From assembly GCA_034436755.1 (NCBI GenBank), contig DAOTVB010000015.1:56516-120515 (forward strand): DNA of 64,000 nt, given 5' to 3'. The notes beneath the pieces are model-generated. The model was not told the DNA's origin, searched no databases, and worked only from the letters and a program-made list of their open reading frames with translations. Origin of the DNA: CAKZQX01 sp034436755 (lineage in GTDB: Bacteria > Chloroflexota > Chloroflexia > Chloroflexales > Chloroflexaceae). The position numbers were made by a program, and so were the translations under genes. Positions 42,385 to 50,810 of this stretch are shown here, piece after piece. The number at the start of each line of letters is the position of its first letter. Position 1 is the first letter of the stretch.

Positions 42385-42659
42385 CGCCTTACGCAGTGGG
42401 CATTCAAATCAGGCAGTTGCCTCTATGAACGGCACGATTCGCCTGCGGCAGCATGGTACTTGATTTATCTTTCTCACAAAAATGTTGCACTTTATGCAAC
42501 ATTTTTGTGAGAAAGACGGTCCTCTTTCACCCTGCCGGAGGCACTGTCCACTGACAAACACAAGATCGCGTAACGCACATCAGCACGGGTCGTTTCGCGT
42601 TTTTCGCTCATTTCGCGGCGTTCGTGGTCCAAACTTTCACCGCGCAACGCCTGTTACAG
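42385..42659 (+). repeat. Dispersed palindromic element R10, long form
   Basis: A forward copy of ~275 bp. The palindrome (42469-42515) is CTCACAAAAATGTTGCA with its complement and a CTTT-type loop. After the GGAGGC arm it carries an extra block of about 70 bp (TTTCGCGTTTTTCGCTCATT and GGCGTTCGTGGTCCAAA) before the CACCGCGCAACGCCTGTTA end. The same extra block occurs in R14, so there are short and long subtypes. Confidence 0.87.
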
Positions 42660-42664
42660 TTACC

Positions 42665-42838
42665 CGCCTTACGCGGTGGTTCATCAAACGGGGCGTTTCA
42701 CCCGGTGAACGGCAGAAGCACCTGCTGCCGCAGGTACTTGATCTATACTTTTGCAGCAATGTTGCGCCTTACGCAACATTGCTGCAAAAGGTTGGAAATC
42801 CGCTTGCGTCGTGTTGCAGCTTACACGATTTCGTGTTA
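42665..42838 (+). repeat. Dispersed palindromic element R11
   Basis: A forward copy with a decayed right end (~174 bp). The palindrome (42758-42790) is CTTTTGCAGCAATGTTGCG and CGCAACATTGCTGCAAAAG around CCTTA, a perfect 14-bp or longer stem unlike those of R9 and R10. The rear GC arm is not recognisable. It ends about 35 bases before the UvdE-like gene. Confidence 0.8.
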
Positions 42839-42873
42839 TTCTATTGTTACGTTACCGTGTAAGGCAGCATGCT

Positions 42874-43827
42874 ATGATCCGTCTGGGCTTCGCGGTGCGG
42901 GTGGTCGGGCAGCCGGCGCTACGCGCTTATGAGCGGCGACGACACCCGGCCCCCGATCTGAGTATCAATCTGATCTATCTGCGCGATGTGCTGGTCTACC
43001 TGCAGCGCGTGGGCATCCGGTTCTACCGCATTGCGTCCACGCTGCTGCCGGATGCACCAGGCATAAACGCATTTGAACAACTGACCGCATGTGCAGTTGA
43101 GCTGGATGCGCTGGCTGCCCAGGTCACGGCACAGGATGTCCGGCTCACGCTCCATCTGGATCACCATATCGCCCTGGGCAGTGCCGATGATACCCAGGCG
43201 GCGCGCAGTCTGGCAACCATCGAAGCCCAGGCCGCCCTGCTGGAGCGGCTCGATGCCGGGCAGTCGCCGGGCATGCCGCCTGCGGGTGTACTGGTGACGC
43301 ATGTGGGCGGCCCGACGCATACCCCCGCCACGCTGCAACGCTTTGCCCGGCGCTACCAGGCGCTGTCGCCCCGGGCCCGCGCGCGCCTGGTGGTCGAGCA
43401 TGACACGGGCGGCTTTAGTCTGGGACGCCTGCTCAGGCTGCATCAGCAGTGCGGTATCCCGGTCGTTTTTGACTACCTCCACTGGCAGATCCACAACCCG
43501 GAGCGACTGCCACCGGGGCTGGCGCTAGGGCTGGCGCTGGCAACCTGGCCGCCCGGAGTACGCCCGGAAGTGCATCTCAGCACCGCACGGAGCGAGGCGC
43601 ATCTGCTGCCGGCGGCGGCGGGGCAGAGTGGGCGCGTGTTGCCCCCCCGTCCCGGCCAGCACGCCGATTTTATCGCTGCCGCCGATCTACTGCACCTGCT
43701 CGACGCGGCGCGCGGGTTGCCGCCCTTCGACCTGATGCTGGAAGCCAAGGCCGGCGATCTGGCGCTGCTGCGGCTGCGTAGCGATATTGCCCGCATAAAT
43801 CCGGCGCTGGCCGCACGGCTGGCATAA
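42874..43827 (+). CDS. uvsE: UV damage endonuclease (UvdE-like)
   Basis: A 317-residue TIM-barrel endonuclease. IRLGFAVRVVGQP is the usual strand-1 start; LSINLIYLRDVLVYLQRVGIRFYRIAST (with N and R-x-S/T), RLTLHLDHHIALG (metal His residues), VLVTHVGGPTHTPATLQRFARRY, RLVVEHDTGGFS (E-x-D) and IPVVFDYLHWQIHN follow in UvdE order. VMLEAKAGD near the end provides the late Glu/Lys. It would nick DNA 5' of UV photoproducts, starting excision repair without UvrABC. In-frame extension upstream runs into repeat R11 and is rejected. The gene stands alone. Confidence 0.85.
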   Translation: MIRLGFAVRVVGQPALRAYERRRHPAPDLSINLIYLRDVLVYLQRVGIRFYRIASTLLPDAPGINAFEQLTACAVELDALAAQVTAQDVRLTLHLDHHIALGSADDTQAARSLATIEAQAALLERLDAGQSPGMPPAGVLVTHVGGPTHTPATLQRFARRYQALSPRARARLVVEHDTGGFSLGRLLRLHQQCGIPVVFDYLHWQIHNPERLPPGLALGLALATWPPGVRPEVHLSTARSEAHLLPAAAGQSGRVLPPRPGQHADFIAAADLLHLLDAARGLPPFDLMLEAKAGDLALLRLRSDIARINPALAARLA

Positions 43828-44278
43828 CACCATCGTTCTGTATCGTTTTGTTTTGTTTTTTCTACATATAAATCATCAGCATTACGACAAGTCATAGTAG
43901 ATAAGCAGGTACTTTTCTCCTATTGACGTTAACGACCAGGGGTAGTACGCTGTCAGATGTATGCAAACTGAGATCAACTACCGTGTAGCATCAGCAGGCA
44001 TCATTCTACCTTCACTTCTCCCCTGCCTGTAGGCCTTTCTGCCAATACCCGTATCGATCAGTCGGATCGATCAGATCGATCAGGCCGACCAGTCCGACGA
44101 AGACCAGTATCAACCAGCATTGCTTTGATCAGTAGCCGGGCGGAACGCCCACCGCGTAACTCCTGGCCGGTTCGGTTGACCACACCCATCAGGCCCCTTG
44201 TGCTAACGTGCAGCGCGGGGGTGGATCGGTTTTTGCATGAAACAACAACGCATGCCGATTTAGACGAAGGAGGTTCGT
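43828..44278 (+). other. Intergenic region before the SPFH-domain gene
   Basis: A 450-base gap. TTGACG (43923-43928), a 17-base spacer and TACGCT (43946-43951) make a moderate promoter. At 44055-44095 short GATCGATCA repeats overlap a GTCGG/CCGAC hairpin. At 44135-44164 CCCACCGCGTAACTCCTGG is a lone right end of the dispersed element family. AAGGAGG lies just before the next start codon. I see no gene. Confidence 0.6.
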
Positions 44279-45427
44279 ATGCGTACTATCGCCGTTGCAT
44301 CACTCGTACTCCTGTTTGGTTCCCTGGCAATCATGTATATCGCGCAGCCAACCGCCCTGCTGCTGGCAATTGGCGTTATTATTCTGGCCGTTGGTGCGGG
44401 GCTGGCGTTCCTGGGCAAACAGCGCGAGGTTTTGCTGCTGGGGAGCCTCTCCCTGCTGCTCTCAATTGCGGCAGCCGGGCTGATTGGTCAGGCCAGTTGG
44501 GGCGCAACCGGGGCACTGATTGTACCGCTAATCTGGGTGTTGCTGCTCTATGCTGCTCTGACGTGGGCCTGGAACAATACCATCGATATCCCCAGCGGGA
44601 CGGTTATGGTCATCCGGCACCCTAACGGTATCCGACTGCGCGAAGGACCGGCGCGCATTATTCCGCCGCTACCCTCTTTTGAGCGGCATATCGCCACCAT
44701 GCCTACCTACGAGTTGTCGAGTAATTTTACCGTTGAGCATCTCAACACGCGGTCGTTGCAAAATATCAACGGGATTGCGCTGGATGTAGGCTATCAGATA
44801 CGCCTGCCGCTCAAGCTGCTGGCTAACCTGCCGAACCGGGCCCGGCTGATTGAGGAGATGGCAAGTGAAACGGAGCAGAGTCCGGAGCGCGCCATGCTGC
44901 GCACGGCTTTCTGGGAGCGCCTGCTGGATCGGCAGATCCGCGAGGTTATCGACGGCCTGCTACGGTCGGCGGTCTATGAACATATCAACCGGGCCGTCGA
45001 TGGCAGTAACGAGCGCAATAAACTGGCCGACGAGGTAGAGACCCGCCTGCGCGAGTCGGTGCAGCACTGGGGCATCACCATTCACTTCCTGGAAATCCCC
45101 TCCGTGACGCTTGATCCGGAACAGATCAAGCGTAGCAAGCGCGAGTATGCCATCAAGCGCGAGATCGAAGATGCCGAACGTGCCGCGCGGATCGAAGCCC
45201 AGAAGATCGAGATGATGGGCAAAGCGCAGGCCCAGGTGCAGGCCCACGCGATTGCCAGTTGGATCAAAGCCATCCAGGATCAGGGCGTCAACCTTGCGCC
45301 CGAAGATATCGAGCAGATCGTACTGAACGCGCTGGAGGAGATGAACGAGAAGTACCGGCGGGTCGAGTTGTTTACCGGAATGAAGAAGCCCCAGCACGCG
45401 CAACAGGAGCGCGCGATTGGTAAGTGA
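44279..45427 (+). CDS. SPFH/Band 7 (stomatin-like) membrane protein
   Basis: A 382-residue protein. Residues 1-98 hold about four hydrophobic helices (IAVASLVLLFGSLAIMYIA to LIWVLLLYAALTWAW). From ~99 comes an SPFH domain: DIPSGTVMVIRHPNGIRLREGPARIIPPLPSFERHIATMP, then SVQHWGITIHFLEIPSVTLDPEQI. The end is a long Ala/Glu-rich coiled coil (REIEDAERAARIEAQKIEMMGKAQAQVQAHAIASWIKAIQ), typical of oligomerising flotillin-type proteins. It would form membrane-bound oligomers that organise other proteins. AAGGAGG precedes the ATG. No NfeD-type partner is adjacent. The multi-helix front is longer than in ordinary stomatins. Confidence 0.82.
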   Translation: MRTIAVASLVLLFGSLAIMYIAQPTALLLAIGVIILAVGAGLAFLGKQREVLLLGSLSLLLSIAAAGLIGQASWGATGALIVPLIWVLLLYAALTWAWNNTIDIPSGTVMVIRHPNGIRLREGPARIIPPLPSFERHIATMPTYELSSNFTVEHLNTRSLQNINGIALDVGYQIRLPLKLLANLPNRARLIEEMASETEQSPERAMLRTAFWERLLDRQIREVIDGLLRSAVYEHINRAVDGSNERNKLADEVETRLRESVQHWGITIHFLEIPSVTLDPEQIKRSKREYAIKREIEDAERAARIEAQKIEMMGKAQAQVQAHAIASWIKAIQDQGVNLAPEDIEQIVLNALEEMNEKYRRVELFTGMKKPQHAQQERAIGK

Positions 45428-45451
45428 GGTTAGGGGCAATACTTTTCAAAT

Positions 45452-45655
45452 AGCAGAACCTGTGCGGTAGCATGACAAACCGGGTGGTTGCTCCGATACA
45501 GAACGGTTCCGCCTGCCGCAGCATGGTACGTTTTTATCTTGTTTCACAAAAAATTTTTCACAAAGTGAAAAATTTTTTGTGAAACAAGGATGATTTCTTC
45601 CACCCTGCCGGAGGCGGTATCCTCTTCCAGGTAAGGAATCACATAAGCCCGGTTA
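45452..45655 (+). repeat. Dispersed palindromic element R12
   Basis: A forward copy (~204 bp). The palindrome (45538-45588) is the longest: arms of 24 bases running CTTGTTTCACAAAAAATTTT through TCAC, loop AAA, and an exact return. The GC arms CCGCCTGCCGCAGCATGGTAC (read in two parts: CCGCCTGCCGCAG, CATGGTAC) and CCTGCCGGAGGCGG are intact; the ends are somewhat decayed. It lies in the 550-base gap before the cyclophilin gene, which also has a TATAAT at 45927-45932 as its likely -10 box. Confidence 0.87.
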
Positions 45656-45976
45656 TTTGAAAGATATTGAGGTTAGGGGACAGGGGACAGGTCATAGGGG
45701 ATAGCTCTCAGGTGTCGGCTTTTTGTGGTAGGGACGCACAGAAACGCGTCCGCCGCCCGTCCTGGTGCGGAACATGGTTTCGGGAGCGGCAGTCTCTGTT
45801 GGTCTCGCCAACCGCATTCCAAGCAAAACACATCTGGCGCATCGTTATCGACCAGACAATTTGTTCTTTGTCCTTTGTTTGTTTGTTCTTTCGCTAAATC
45901 GCTCTTCCATGTGGGCCGCTTCATGCTATAATACCCTGCTGGAGATGAAGGTTGTGTAGATGAAAGAGGGATTAGC

Positions 45977-46720
45977 GTGAGTCAGGCCAAAGAAGCGCAG
46001 GACATGAAACCATCGCTCTCACCTGGCGGTATCGCCTCAATGCTGGTTGTGCTGGCTGTTTTTATCGCCCTCGCCTGGCTATTGATCAACCGGGCGGAAG
46101 CGTTACAACCGGGTGACACAGCCGCCGAAGAACCGGCCCACGGAGAAGTTACTGAGGCAGAAGAGGTTATTCCCGCCGAGGGAGAAGCAGAGGAGCAAAC
46201 TATCGTGCGAACCTATGATGCACCGCCCCCAATGACCATTAATCCGGAGCATGAGTATACCGCGACGATTACGACACCACGCGGCGATATTCGGATCAAG
46301 CTGTTCCCGGAGGTTGCCCCGCAGACCGTCAATAACTTTGTCTTCCTGGCCCGGAACGACTTCTACGACGGTTTGACCTGGCACCGGGTTATTGCAGACT
46401 TTATGGCTCAGGGTGGCGATCCGGCCGGCACCGGCGCGGGTGGCCCCGGTTATAGCATTCCCGCCGAGTTTTCGGATGAACTGCGGTTTGACCAACCCGG
46501 CAAGGTGGCGATGGCTCGCTCAGCCAATCCCGACAGTGCCGGATCACAGTTCTTTATTACCACCGCACAGGCACCCTGGCTGAACGGGCAGTACACCATC
46601 TTTGGCGAGGTGCTTGAGGGCCAGGAGATTGTGAACAGCATTCCGTTGCGCGACCCGGCTATGGCAACGGAGCCCGGCGAAGAGATTGTTGAAATCACCA
46701 TTACCGAGAGCGAGGGATAA
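45977..46720 (+). CDS. Membrane-anchored cyclophilin-type peptidyl-prolyl isomerase
   Basis: A 247-residue protein. Residues ~18-40 are one membrane helix (GGIASMLVVLAVFIALAWLLI), followed by an acidic linker (AAEEPAHGEVTEAEEVIPAEGEAEE) and a cyclophilin domain (~92-245): TPRGDIRIKLFPEVAPQTVNNFVFLARNDFYDGLTWHRVI with the catalytic Arg equivalent, FMAQGGDPAGTGAGGPGY, MARSANPDSAGSQFFIT and WLNGQYTIFGEVLEGQEIV. It would speed proline isomerisation during folding of exported proteins on the outer face of the membrane. Start is GTG. A strong hairpin follows. Confidence 0.93.
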   Translation: MSQAKEAQDMKPSLSPGGIASMLVVLAVFIALAWLLINRAEALQPGDTAAEEPAHGEVTEAEEVIPAEGEAEEQTIVRTYDAPPPMTINPEHEYTATITTPRGDIRIKLFPEVAPQTVNNFVFLARNDFYDGLTWHRVIADFMAQGGDPAGTGAGGPGYSIPAEFSDELRFDQPGKVAMARSANPDSAGSQFFITTAQAPWLNGQYTIFGEVLEGQEIVNSIPLRDPAMATEPGEEIVEITITESEG

Positions 46721-46752
46721 GCGCGCTTCGCTGTCGGTTCCACGGCTTCAGC

Positions 46753-46789
46753 GTCAGGGGGGCAACCAGTTGTAGGTTGCCTCCCTGAC
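46753..46789 (+). terminator. Terminator of the cyclophilin gene
   Basis: GTCAGGGGGGCAACC pairs with GGTTGCCTCCCTGAC over 15 bp (one G-U pair) with a 7-base loop, 33 bases after the stop. The following TGTTGGTGGGTTGTTG is T/G-rich rather than a clean T-run. Confidence 0.8.
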
Positions 46790-46892
46790 TGTTGGTGGGT
46801 TGTTGTGATGTCATAACCGCAGGCGGGCCGAGGTGTGGTACACTCTTATCCAGACCCATATCGTGCCAAGATTAGCGAAAGGAGCTAACCGT

Positions 46893-47651
46893 ATGCCCGA
46901 GCATAAGCCGATCGCGCAGCAGCCGGATGCATGGTGTACCCTGGCGCAGCAGACGACCGAAGCCATGCAGGTCTGGTATGATTTCTTCCAGATGACTAAC
47001 ATCACCGGGTTGCATATGGTTGGGATGGGGGTTTATACCACCACTGCGCTGTTGAAAACAAATACGCACCTGCTGCAGACGCTCCTGGAGAATGCCTTCA
47101 GTATAAGTCGGGTTCATGGCTATGACTGGCAGACAACGCTCTTGCCAGAGAACGGCATGTATGCCCGGCAAGCGCCCCCAGTGGACAACCGGCCCATAAC
47201 CAATGGCAATGGCAATGGCAATGGTTCGCCGGCAGAACCAACCATTGATGCTTCCCCGGAAGTGCCGGTAGCAGTTACCACACCTGTCACCAACGGCGCG
47301 GTGGATAGTGTAGTAGAAGTTGAGGTCAGCCCCCCGCAACCGCCCCGCCGGGAAGATATCGGCGCGGTAGGCCCAGAGGCCGGCTTTTATTTCACCGGAC
47401 CTGACGATCAAGCGCACCACGCGGTCCACAATCTGACCGATTTTGTCCAGCAGAGTGCAGCGGTTGACGACACGACCTGGATCTACCATCTGCACCGGGG
47501 CGACTATAGCAACTGGTTTCGCTATGTCGTTGCGGATGCCGAACTGGCCGACGCCGCCGCGCAGATTGAGCAGGAGGCGGATGTCACCCCGGCAGACAGC
47601 CGCGACCAGGTGCAGGCGCTGATCACGGAGCGCTACGCGGTGCAGGTGTGA
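46893..47651 (+). CDS. Protein with phasin-like start and DUF5752-like end
   Basis: A 252-residue protein. The N-terminal ~80 residues are helical (AMQVWYDFFQMTNITGLHMVGMGVYTTTALLKTNTHLLQTLLENA), recalling phasin or other amphipathic-helix proteins. The middle is a low-complexity linker with NGNGNGNG (from AATGGC repeats) and Pro/Val-rich residues. The C-terminal ~70 residues (AVHNLTDFVQQSAAVDDTTWIYHLHRGDYSNWFRYVVADAELADAA) match the DUF5752 pattern with H-x-R-G-D-Y-S-x-W. Function unknown. AAAGGAG decides the ATG; the longer in-frame version is unlikely. Confidence 0.6.
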   Translation: MPEHKPIAQQPDAWCTLAQQTTEAMQVWYDFFQMTNITGLHMVGMGVYTTTALLKTNTHLLQTLLENAFSISRVHGYDWQTTLLPENGMYARQAPPVDNRPITNGNGNGNGSPAEPTIDASPEVPVAVTTPVTNGAVDSVVEVEVSPPQPPRREDIGAVGPEAGFYFTGPDDQAHHAVHNLTDFVQQSAAVDDTTWIYHLHRGDYSNWFRYVVADAELADAAAQIEQEADVTPADSRDQVQALITERYAVQV

Positions 47652-47668
47652 GTTCTATCGCCATTTGT

Positions 47669-47878
47669 CATTTGACAGGAGTTACGCGGTTGAGATCCAA
47701 ACCGGACGTTTGAACCGATGGAAGTCTGTTTCGCCTGCGGCAGCATGGTACATTTTGATCTTTTTTCACAAAAAATTTGCACAAAGTGCAAATTTTTTGT
47801 GAAAAAAGATGGTTTCTTCCGCCCTGCCGGAGGCGGAATCTCCTGTCGGGTCAACGACCGCGTAAGTCGTGTCAAATG
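47669..47878 (+). repeat. Dispersed palindromic element R13 (reference copy)
   Basis: The best-preserved copy, 210 bp, forward. Terminal inverted repeats of 22 bp match at 20 positions (CATTTGACAGGAGTTACG... at 47669-47690, and ...CGTAAGTCGTGTCAAATG at 47857-47878). Inside come CAAACCGGACGTTTG, the GC arm CGCCTGCGGCAGCATGGTAC, the palindrome (47760-47808, TTTTTTCACAAAAAATTTGC, loop AAA, exact return), then CTTCCGCCCTGCCGGAGGCG. The GC arms pair at 11 of 12 positions, so the unit can form three nested stems. It lies in the 588-base gap between convergent genes, joined to R14. It encodes no protein. Confidence 0.93.
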
Positions 47879-48153
47879 ACACGACTTACGCGGTCGGCAT
47901 GCAAACCGGGCGTTTGATCCGATGAACACCCGCTTCGCCTGCGGCAGCATGGTACTTGATCTTTCTTTTTCACGAAATGTTAGCTCGAAGAGCCAACATT
48001 TCGTGAAAAAGAAATGATATCTTCCGCCCTGCCGGAGGCGATAACCCCCGCCAAACGCGGGATCGTCTTATACCTATCAGCACTGGCCGTTTCGCGTTCT
48101 TCGCTCATTTCGCGTTGTTCGTGGTCCAAATCCCCACCGCGTAACTCGTGTCA
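47877..48153 (+). repeat. Dispersed palindromic element R14, long form
   Basis: A forward copy of 277 bp sharing its left end with the right end of R13. Terminal repeats TGACACGACTTACGCGGT and ACCGCGTAACTCGTGTCA match at 17 of 18. The palindrome (47965-48011) has arms CTTTTTCACGAAATGTT and complement, with GCTC/GAGC near the loop and one A/C mismatch. Like R10 it contains the extra block TTTCGCGTTCTTCGCTCATT...GTTCGTGGTCCAAA before its right end. Confidence 0.92.
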
Positions 48154-48167
48154 CTCACGGGGGCATA

Positions 48168-48202
48168 GCGACGCCCCGGCGCGGAATGCGCCGGGGCGTC
48201 GC
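48168..48202 (-). terminator. Terminator of the five-gene envelope cluster
   Basis: GCGACGCCCCGGCGC and GCGCCGGGGCGTCGC form a perfect 15-bp stem with a 5-base loop, 37 bases after the stop of the MutL-like gene. No U-run follows, but it is the strongest GC hairpin in the window and closes the minus-strand cluster. Confidence 0.8.
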
Positions 48203-48239
48203 TGTGTGGCAGAATTTCAAACCAGGGCACATGTGCCGC

Positions 48240-50732
48240 TTATTTCTTGCGCCGGACCCAGCCGCGTTTAGGCTCCTCAACGCTCTGGCGCAATTTCGCC
48301 AGATCATTCTGGATCTCGTCCGGCTCCGGTTCCGGTTCACGCTCGGGCGGTTCCTGCGGCTGGCGCGGCTCCTCCTGCGCCGCCAGATCGCTCAATGAGA
48401 TCCGTTTGCCCGTCTGCACCTTTTCCGCACCCGTGGTCGTCTCGGCTGTCGGTTCGGGCAGATCCACCGGCCGGGGCGAGGGCGGTTGCTCCTCCTGCGC
48501 CGCCAGGTCACTCAGCGAGATCCGTTTGCCCGGTTTGATCTTTTCCGCACCCGTGGTCGTCTCGGCTGTCGGTTCGGGCAGATCCACCGGCTGGGGGGGG
48601 GATGGTTGCTCCGGTTGCTCCTCCTGCGCCGCCAGGTCACTCAGCGAGATCCGTTTGCCCGGCTTAAAGCGGGTGGTTTCGGGCGTCTCTGCGGCCGCGG
48701 GCGGTTCCTCCAGCATCGGGGCGAAGGGCTGATCCGCCGGGAGCATTTCCGCACCAGGCTGCTCCGGCAGCGGCGGCATAGCCGGCTCGGGTTGCGCCGG
48801 TTCAACCGGTTCAGCCACCGGCGCGCCCGCCTGACCATTAACCGACCGCAGTGCTGCCGGCCGCGCCACACCCACCTGTTCATCTACCACGGGGGCGGAG
48901 ATGACCGCATCAACATAGGGACTGGGAGCCTGCGCCGCACCCAGCGCGACTAACCACGCCCAGATCTGTGCGCAACGCTGCGTGGCATCCTCCGGCAGGC
49001 GCAGCGGTCGCCCGCGCGCATCGATGACCACACCCAGCGCGCTCCCCTTGATGGCGGCAATATCGGTCTGAACTTCTTCCCCCGGTTCATTCTGCCCGAT
49101 CCGCACATTGGCCGCCGGTCGCAGGGTTAACTGCCCGCTGCTGCTCTGATCCAGCCGCAGACGGGCAATCTGCCCATGCCGCACCGTTACCCGCCGCGAC
49201 TTGCCGCGCCGGGAAGTCAACTCGGCCTCAACCGCGACCTCACCGGGCTTGCCCTCCCCCAGCGGTACCACGCAGGTTGCCAGCGGCACATTACGCAGCA
49301 GATCACGTTCAAAGAGCGTCACCGCCGCATCGGGATTGAGTTTTGCCAGCACCCCACAGGCCGGCAAGAGCCCCAGGATATCGAGATGCAGATCGAGCGC
49401 CAGCAGACTCTCCCCAGTGGTCGGCTGGAGGACATCCAGCAACATCAACGCCGCCATACCGGGATGCGGCGCATGCGCCAGCACCCCGCCACCCGCGATC
49501 ACCAGATCATAGTCCAGGTCAGGATCTTCATCGGTGAGGGTTTCCAGCAGGAGTGCCAGCACCTCGCGGGTTATGGCCTGTTCGATAAACACATCTTCGC
49601 GGCTGGCGGGCAACATCTGCGGGCGCAACAGCTTATTCAGCAGCCAGTGCGTCAGGTCGGCCTCGCTGATGGGGAAGGGCAGCCAGCGGGCAATATTGGC
49701 CACACCGCGCGCTTTGAGCAGGTTGGTAATGCCATACGCGGTGCCACATGCGCCCAGGATCGATAGGGTATAACTGCCGGGGCCGGCGTGGAAGGCGCTG
49801 CTGCCGGCCGCGCCGACATCCAGCGTTAACACCTTGCGGCTATTCCGCTCGGCGATAAAGCGGGTCATCAGCCCGGACATACTACAGACCGTTGTCACCG
49901 GCACATGACACATGCGACGCAACGTCGGGAGACCGGGCAGACGGGTGAGGACGCGCTCGTCGTACAGACGACTCAGCGCCTCGCGGGCGGGCTCGAGCCG
50001 CTCCTGCGTCAGCGATGGTCGCACATTATCTACCACCAGCGTCTCGGCCCGCCCAGAGAGCGCCTCGACAACCTGATCGCGGGCATCGCTGTTGCCGGCA
50101 TAGATCACCGGACGGGCCATCAGGTTCTGGCTTTGCTGGCCGCTGGCATCAACCGAGGTACGCAGCGCGGTTAACCCCACGATATGCGCCAGACGGTGCA
50201 GCGCATCGGTTGCGCCACCCTCAAGCCCCCCCGCAATAAAGACGGCATCCGGCTCCAGGGAGAGCATCGCCTGGATCTGCCGCACAATCCAGGAAGCGCC
50301 GCCGCCACTGGAGCGCATCATGGCATCATCAAGCGTAATCACCTGCAGAATGCTGGTGTAGGTGCTGCGACAGGCATGCAGCGCACTCCGGGCCGAGACA
50401 TCGCTGGCAATTGCCGTCACCACCAGCGCCAGCGTGCCGGTCGCACTGGTGACACAGATCAGCCGGTCAACGCCGTCACGCTCGTTATTCTGCGGCATCA
50501 GCAGTTGACCTTCGCGCAGCAGTTGCCGCCCGATAGTCTCGCTGATCTGCGCGGCGGCTTCCAGGATGCCGAACAGGGCATTCTGGTGTGGCGGCTCCAG
50601 GCTGCTCGGCACCTCGGCCCGACCAATCATGCGGTGCTCGCCATCAACCGTATCAACCAGCGTGACACGCGTGATCAGGCTGCCAATTTCGGCAATAAGG
50701 ATCGAATCAGGTGGTGGTGGTGTATCAGGCAT
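48240..50732 (-). CDS. MutL/ASKHA-like protein with triple C-terminal motif
   Basis: An 830-residue cytoplasmic protein. Residues ~10-560 resemble the glutamate-mutase MutL family of the ASKHA (actin/Hsp70-like ATPase) fold: ILIAEIGSLITRVTLVD at the start, VLTLDVGAAGSSAFHAG in the middle and YDLVIAGGGVLAHAPHPGMAALMLLDVLQP later are the phosphate and adenosine loops. Residues ~560-650 are a small strand-rich domain. A Pro-rich tail then carries GKRISLSDLAAQEE three times, spaced by 35-40 residues and nearly identical in their spacers. No glutamate mutase genes are nearby, so the enzyme link is doubtful. It is the last of five minus-strand genes; the tail looks like a set of docking sites. Confidence 0.7.
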   Translation of the reverse strand: MPDTPPPPDSILIAEIGSLITRVTLVDTVDGEHRMIGRAEVPSSLEPPHQNALFGILEAAAQISETIGRQLLREGQLLMPQNNERDGVDRLICVTSATGTLALVVTAIASDVSARSALHACRSTYTSILQVITLDDAMMRSSGGGASWIVRQIQAMLSLEPDAVFIAGGLEGGATDALHRLAHIVGLTALRTSVDASGQQSQNLMARPVIYAGNSDARDQVVEALSGRAETLVVDNVRPSLTQERLEPAREALSRLYDERVLTRLPGLPTLRRMCHVPVTTVCSMSGLMTRFIAERNSRKVLTLDVGAAGSSAFHAGPGSYTLSILGACGTAYGITNLLKARGVANIARWLPFPISEADLTHWLLNKLLRPQMLPASREDVFIEQAITREVLALLLETLTDEDPDLDYDLVIAGGGVLAHAPHPGMAALMLLDVLQPTTGESLLALDLHLDILGLLPACGVLAKLNPDAAVTLFERDLLRNVPLATCVVPLGEGKPGEVAVEAELTSRRGKSRRVTVRHGQIARLRLDQSSSGQLTLRPAANVRIGQNEPGEEVQTDIAAIKGSALGVVIDARGRPLRLPEDATQRCAQIWAWLVALGAAQAPSPYVDAVISAPVVDEQVGVARPAALRSVNGQAGAPVAEPVEPAQPEPAMPPLPEQPGAEMLPADQPFAPMLEEPPAAAETPETTRFKPGKRISLSDLAAQEEQPEQPSPPQPVDLPEPTAETTTGAEKIKPGKRISLSDLAAQEEQPPSPRPVDLPEPTAETTTGAEKVQTGKRISLSDLAAQEEPRQPQEPPEREPEPEPDEIQNDLAKLRQSVEEPKRGWVRRKK

Positions 50733-50810
50733 AGGTATTTCAACCGTCAGAGTTGAGTAGTCAGCGATCTACTGACTGCCAGTTTATCAATTTATCTATC
50801 GTCTACCCGT

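Noticed and set aside
44055..44095. GATCGATCA repeats as an origin or Dam-type cluster
   Set aside because: Too short and without DnaA-box-like sequence or dnaA/dnaN neighbours.
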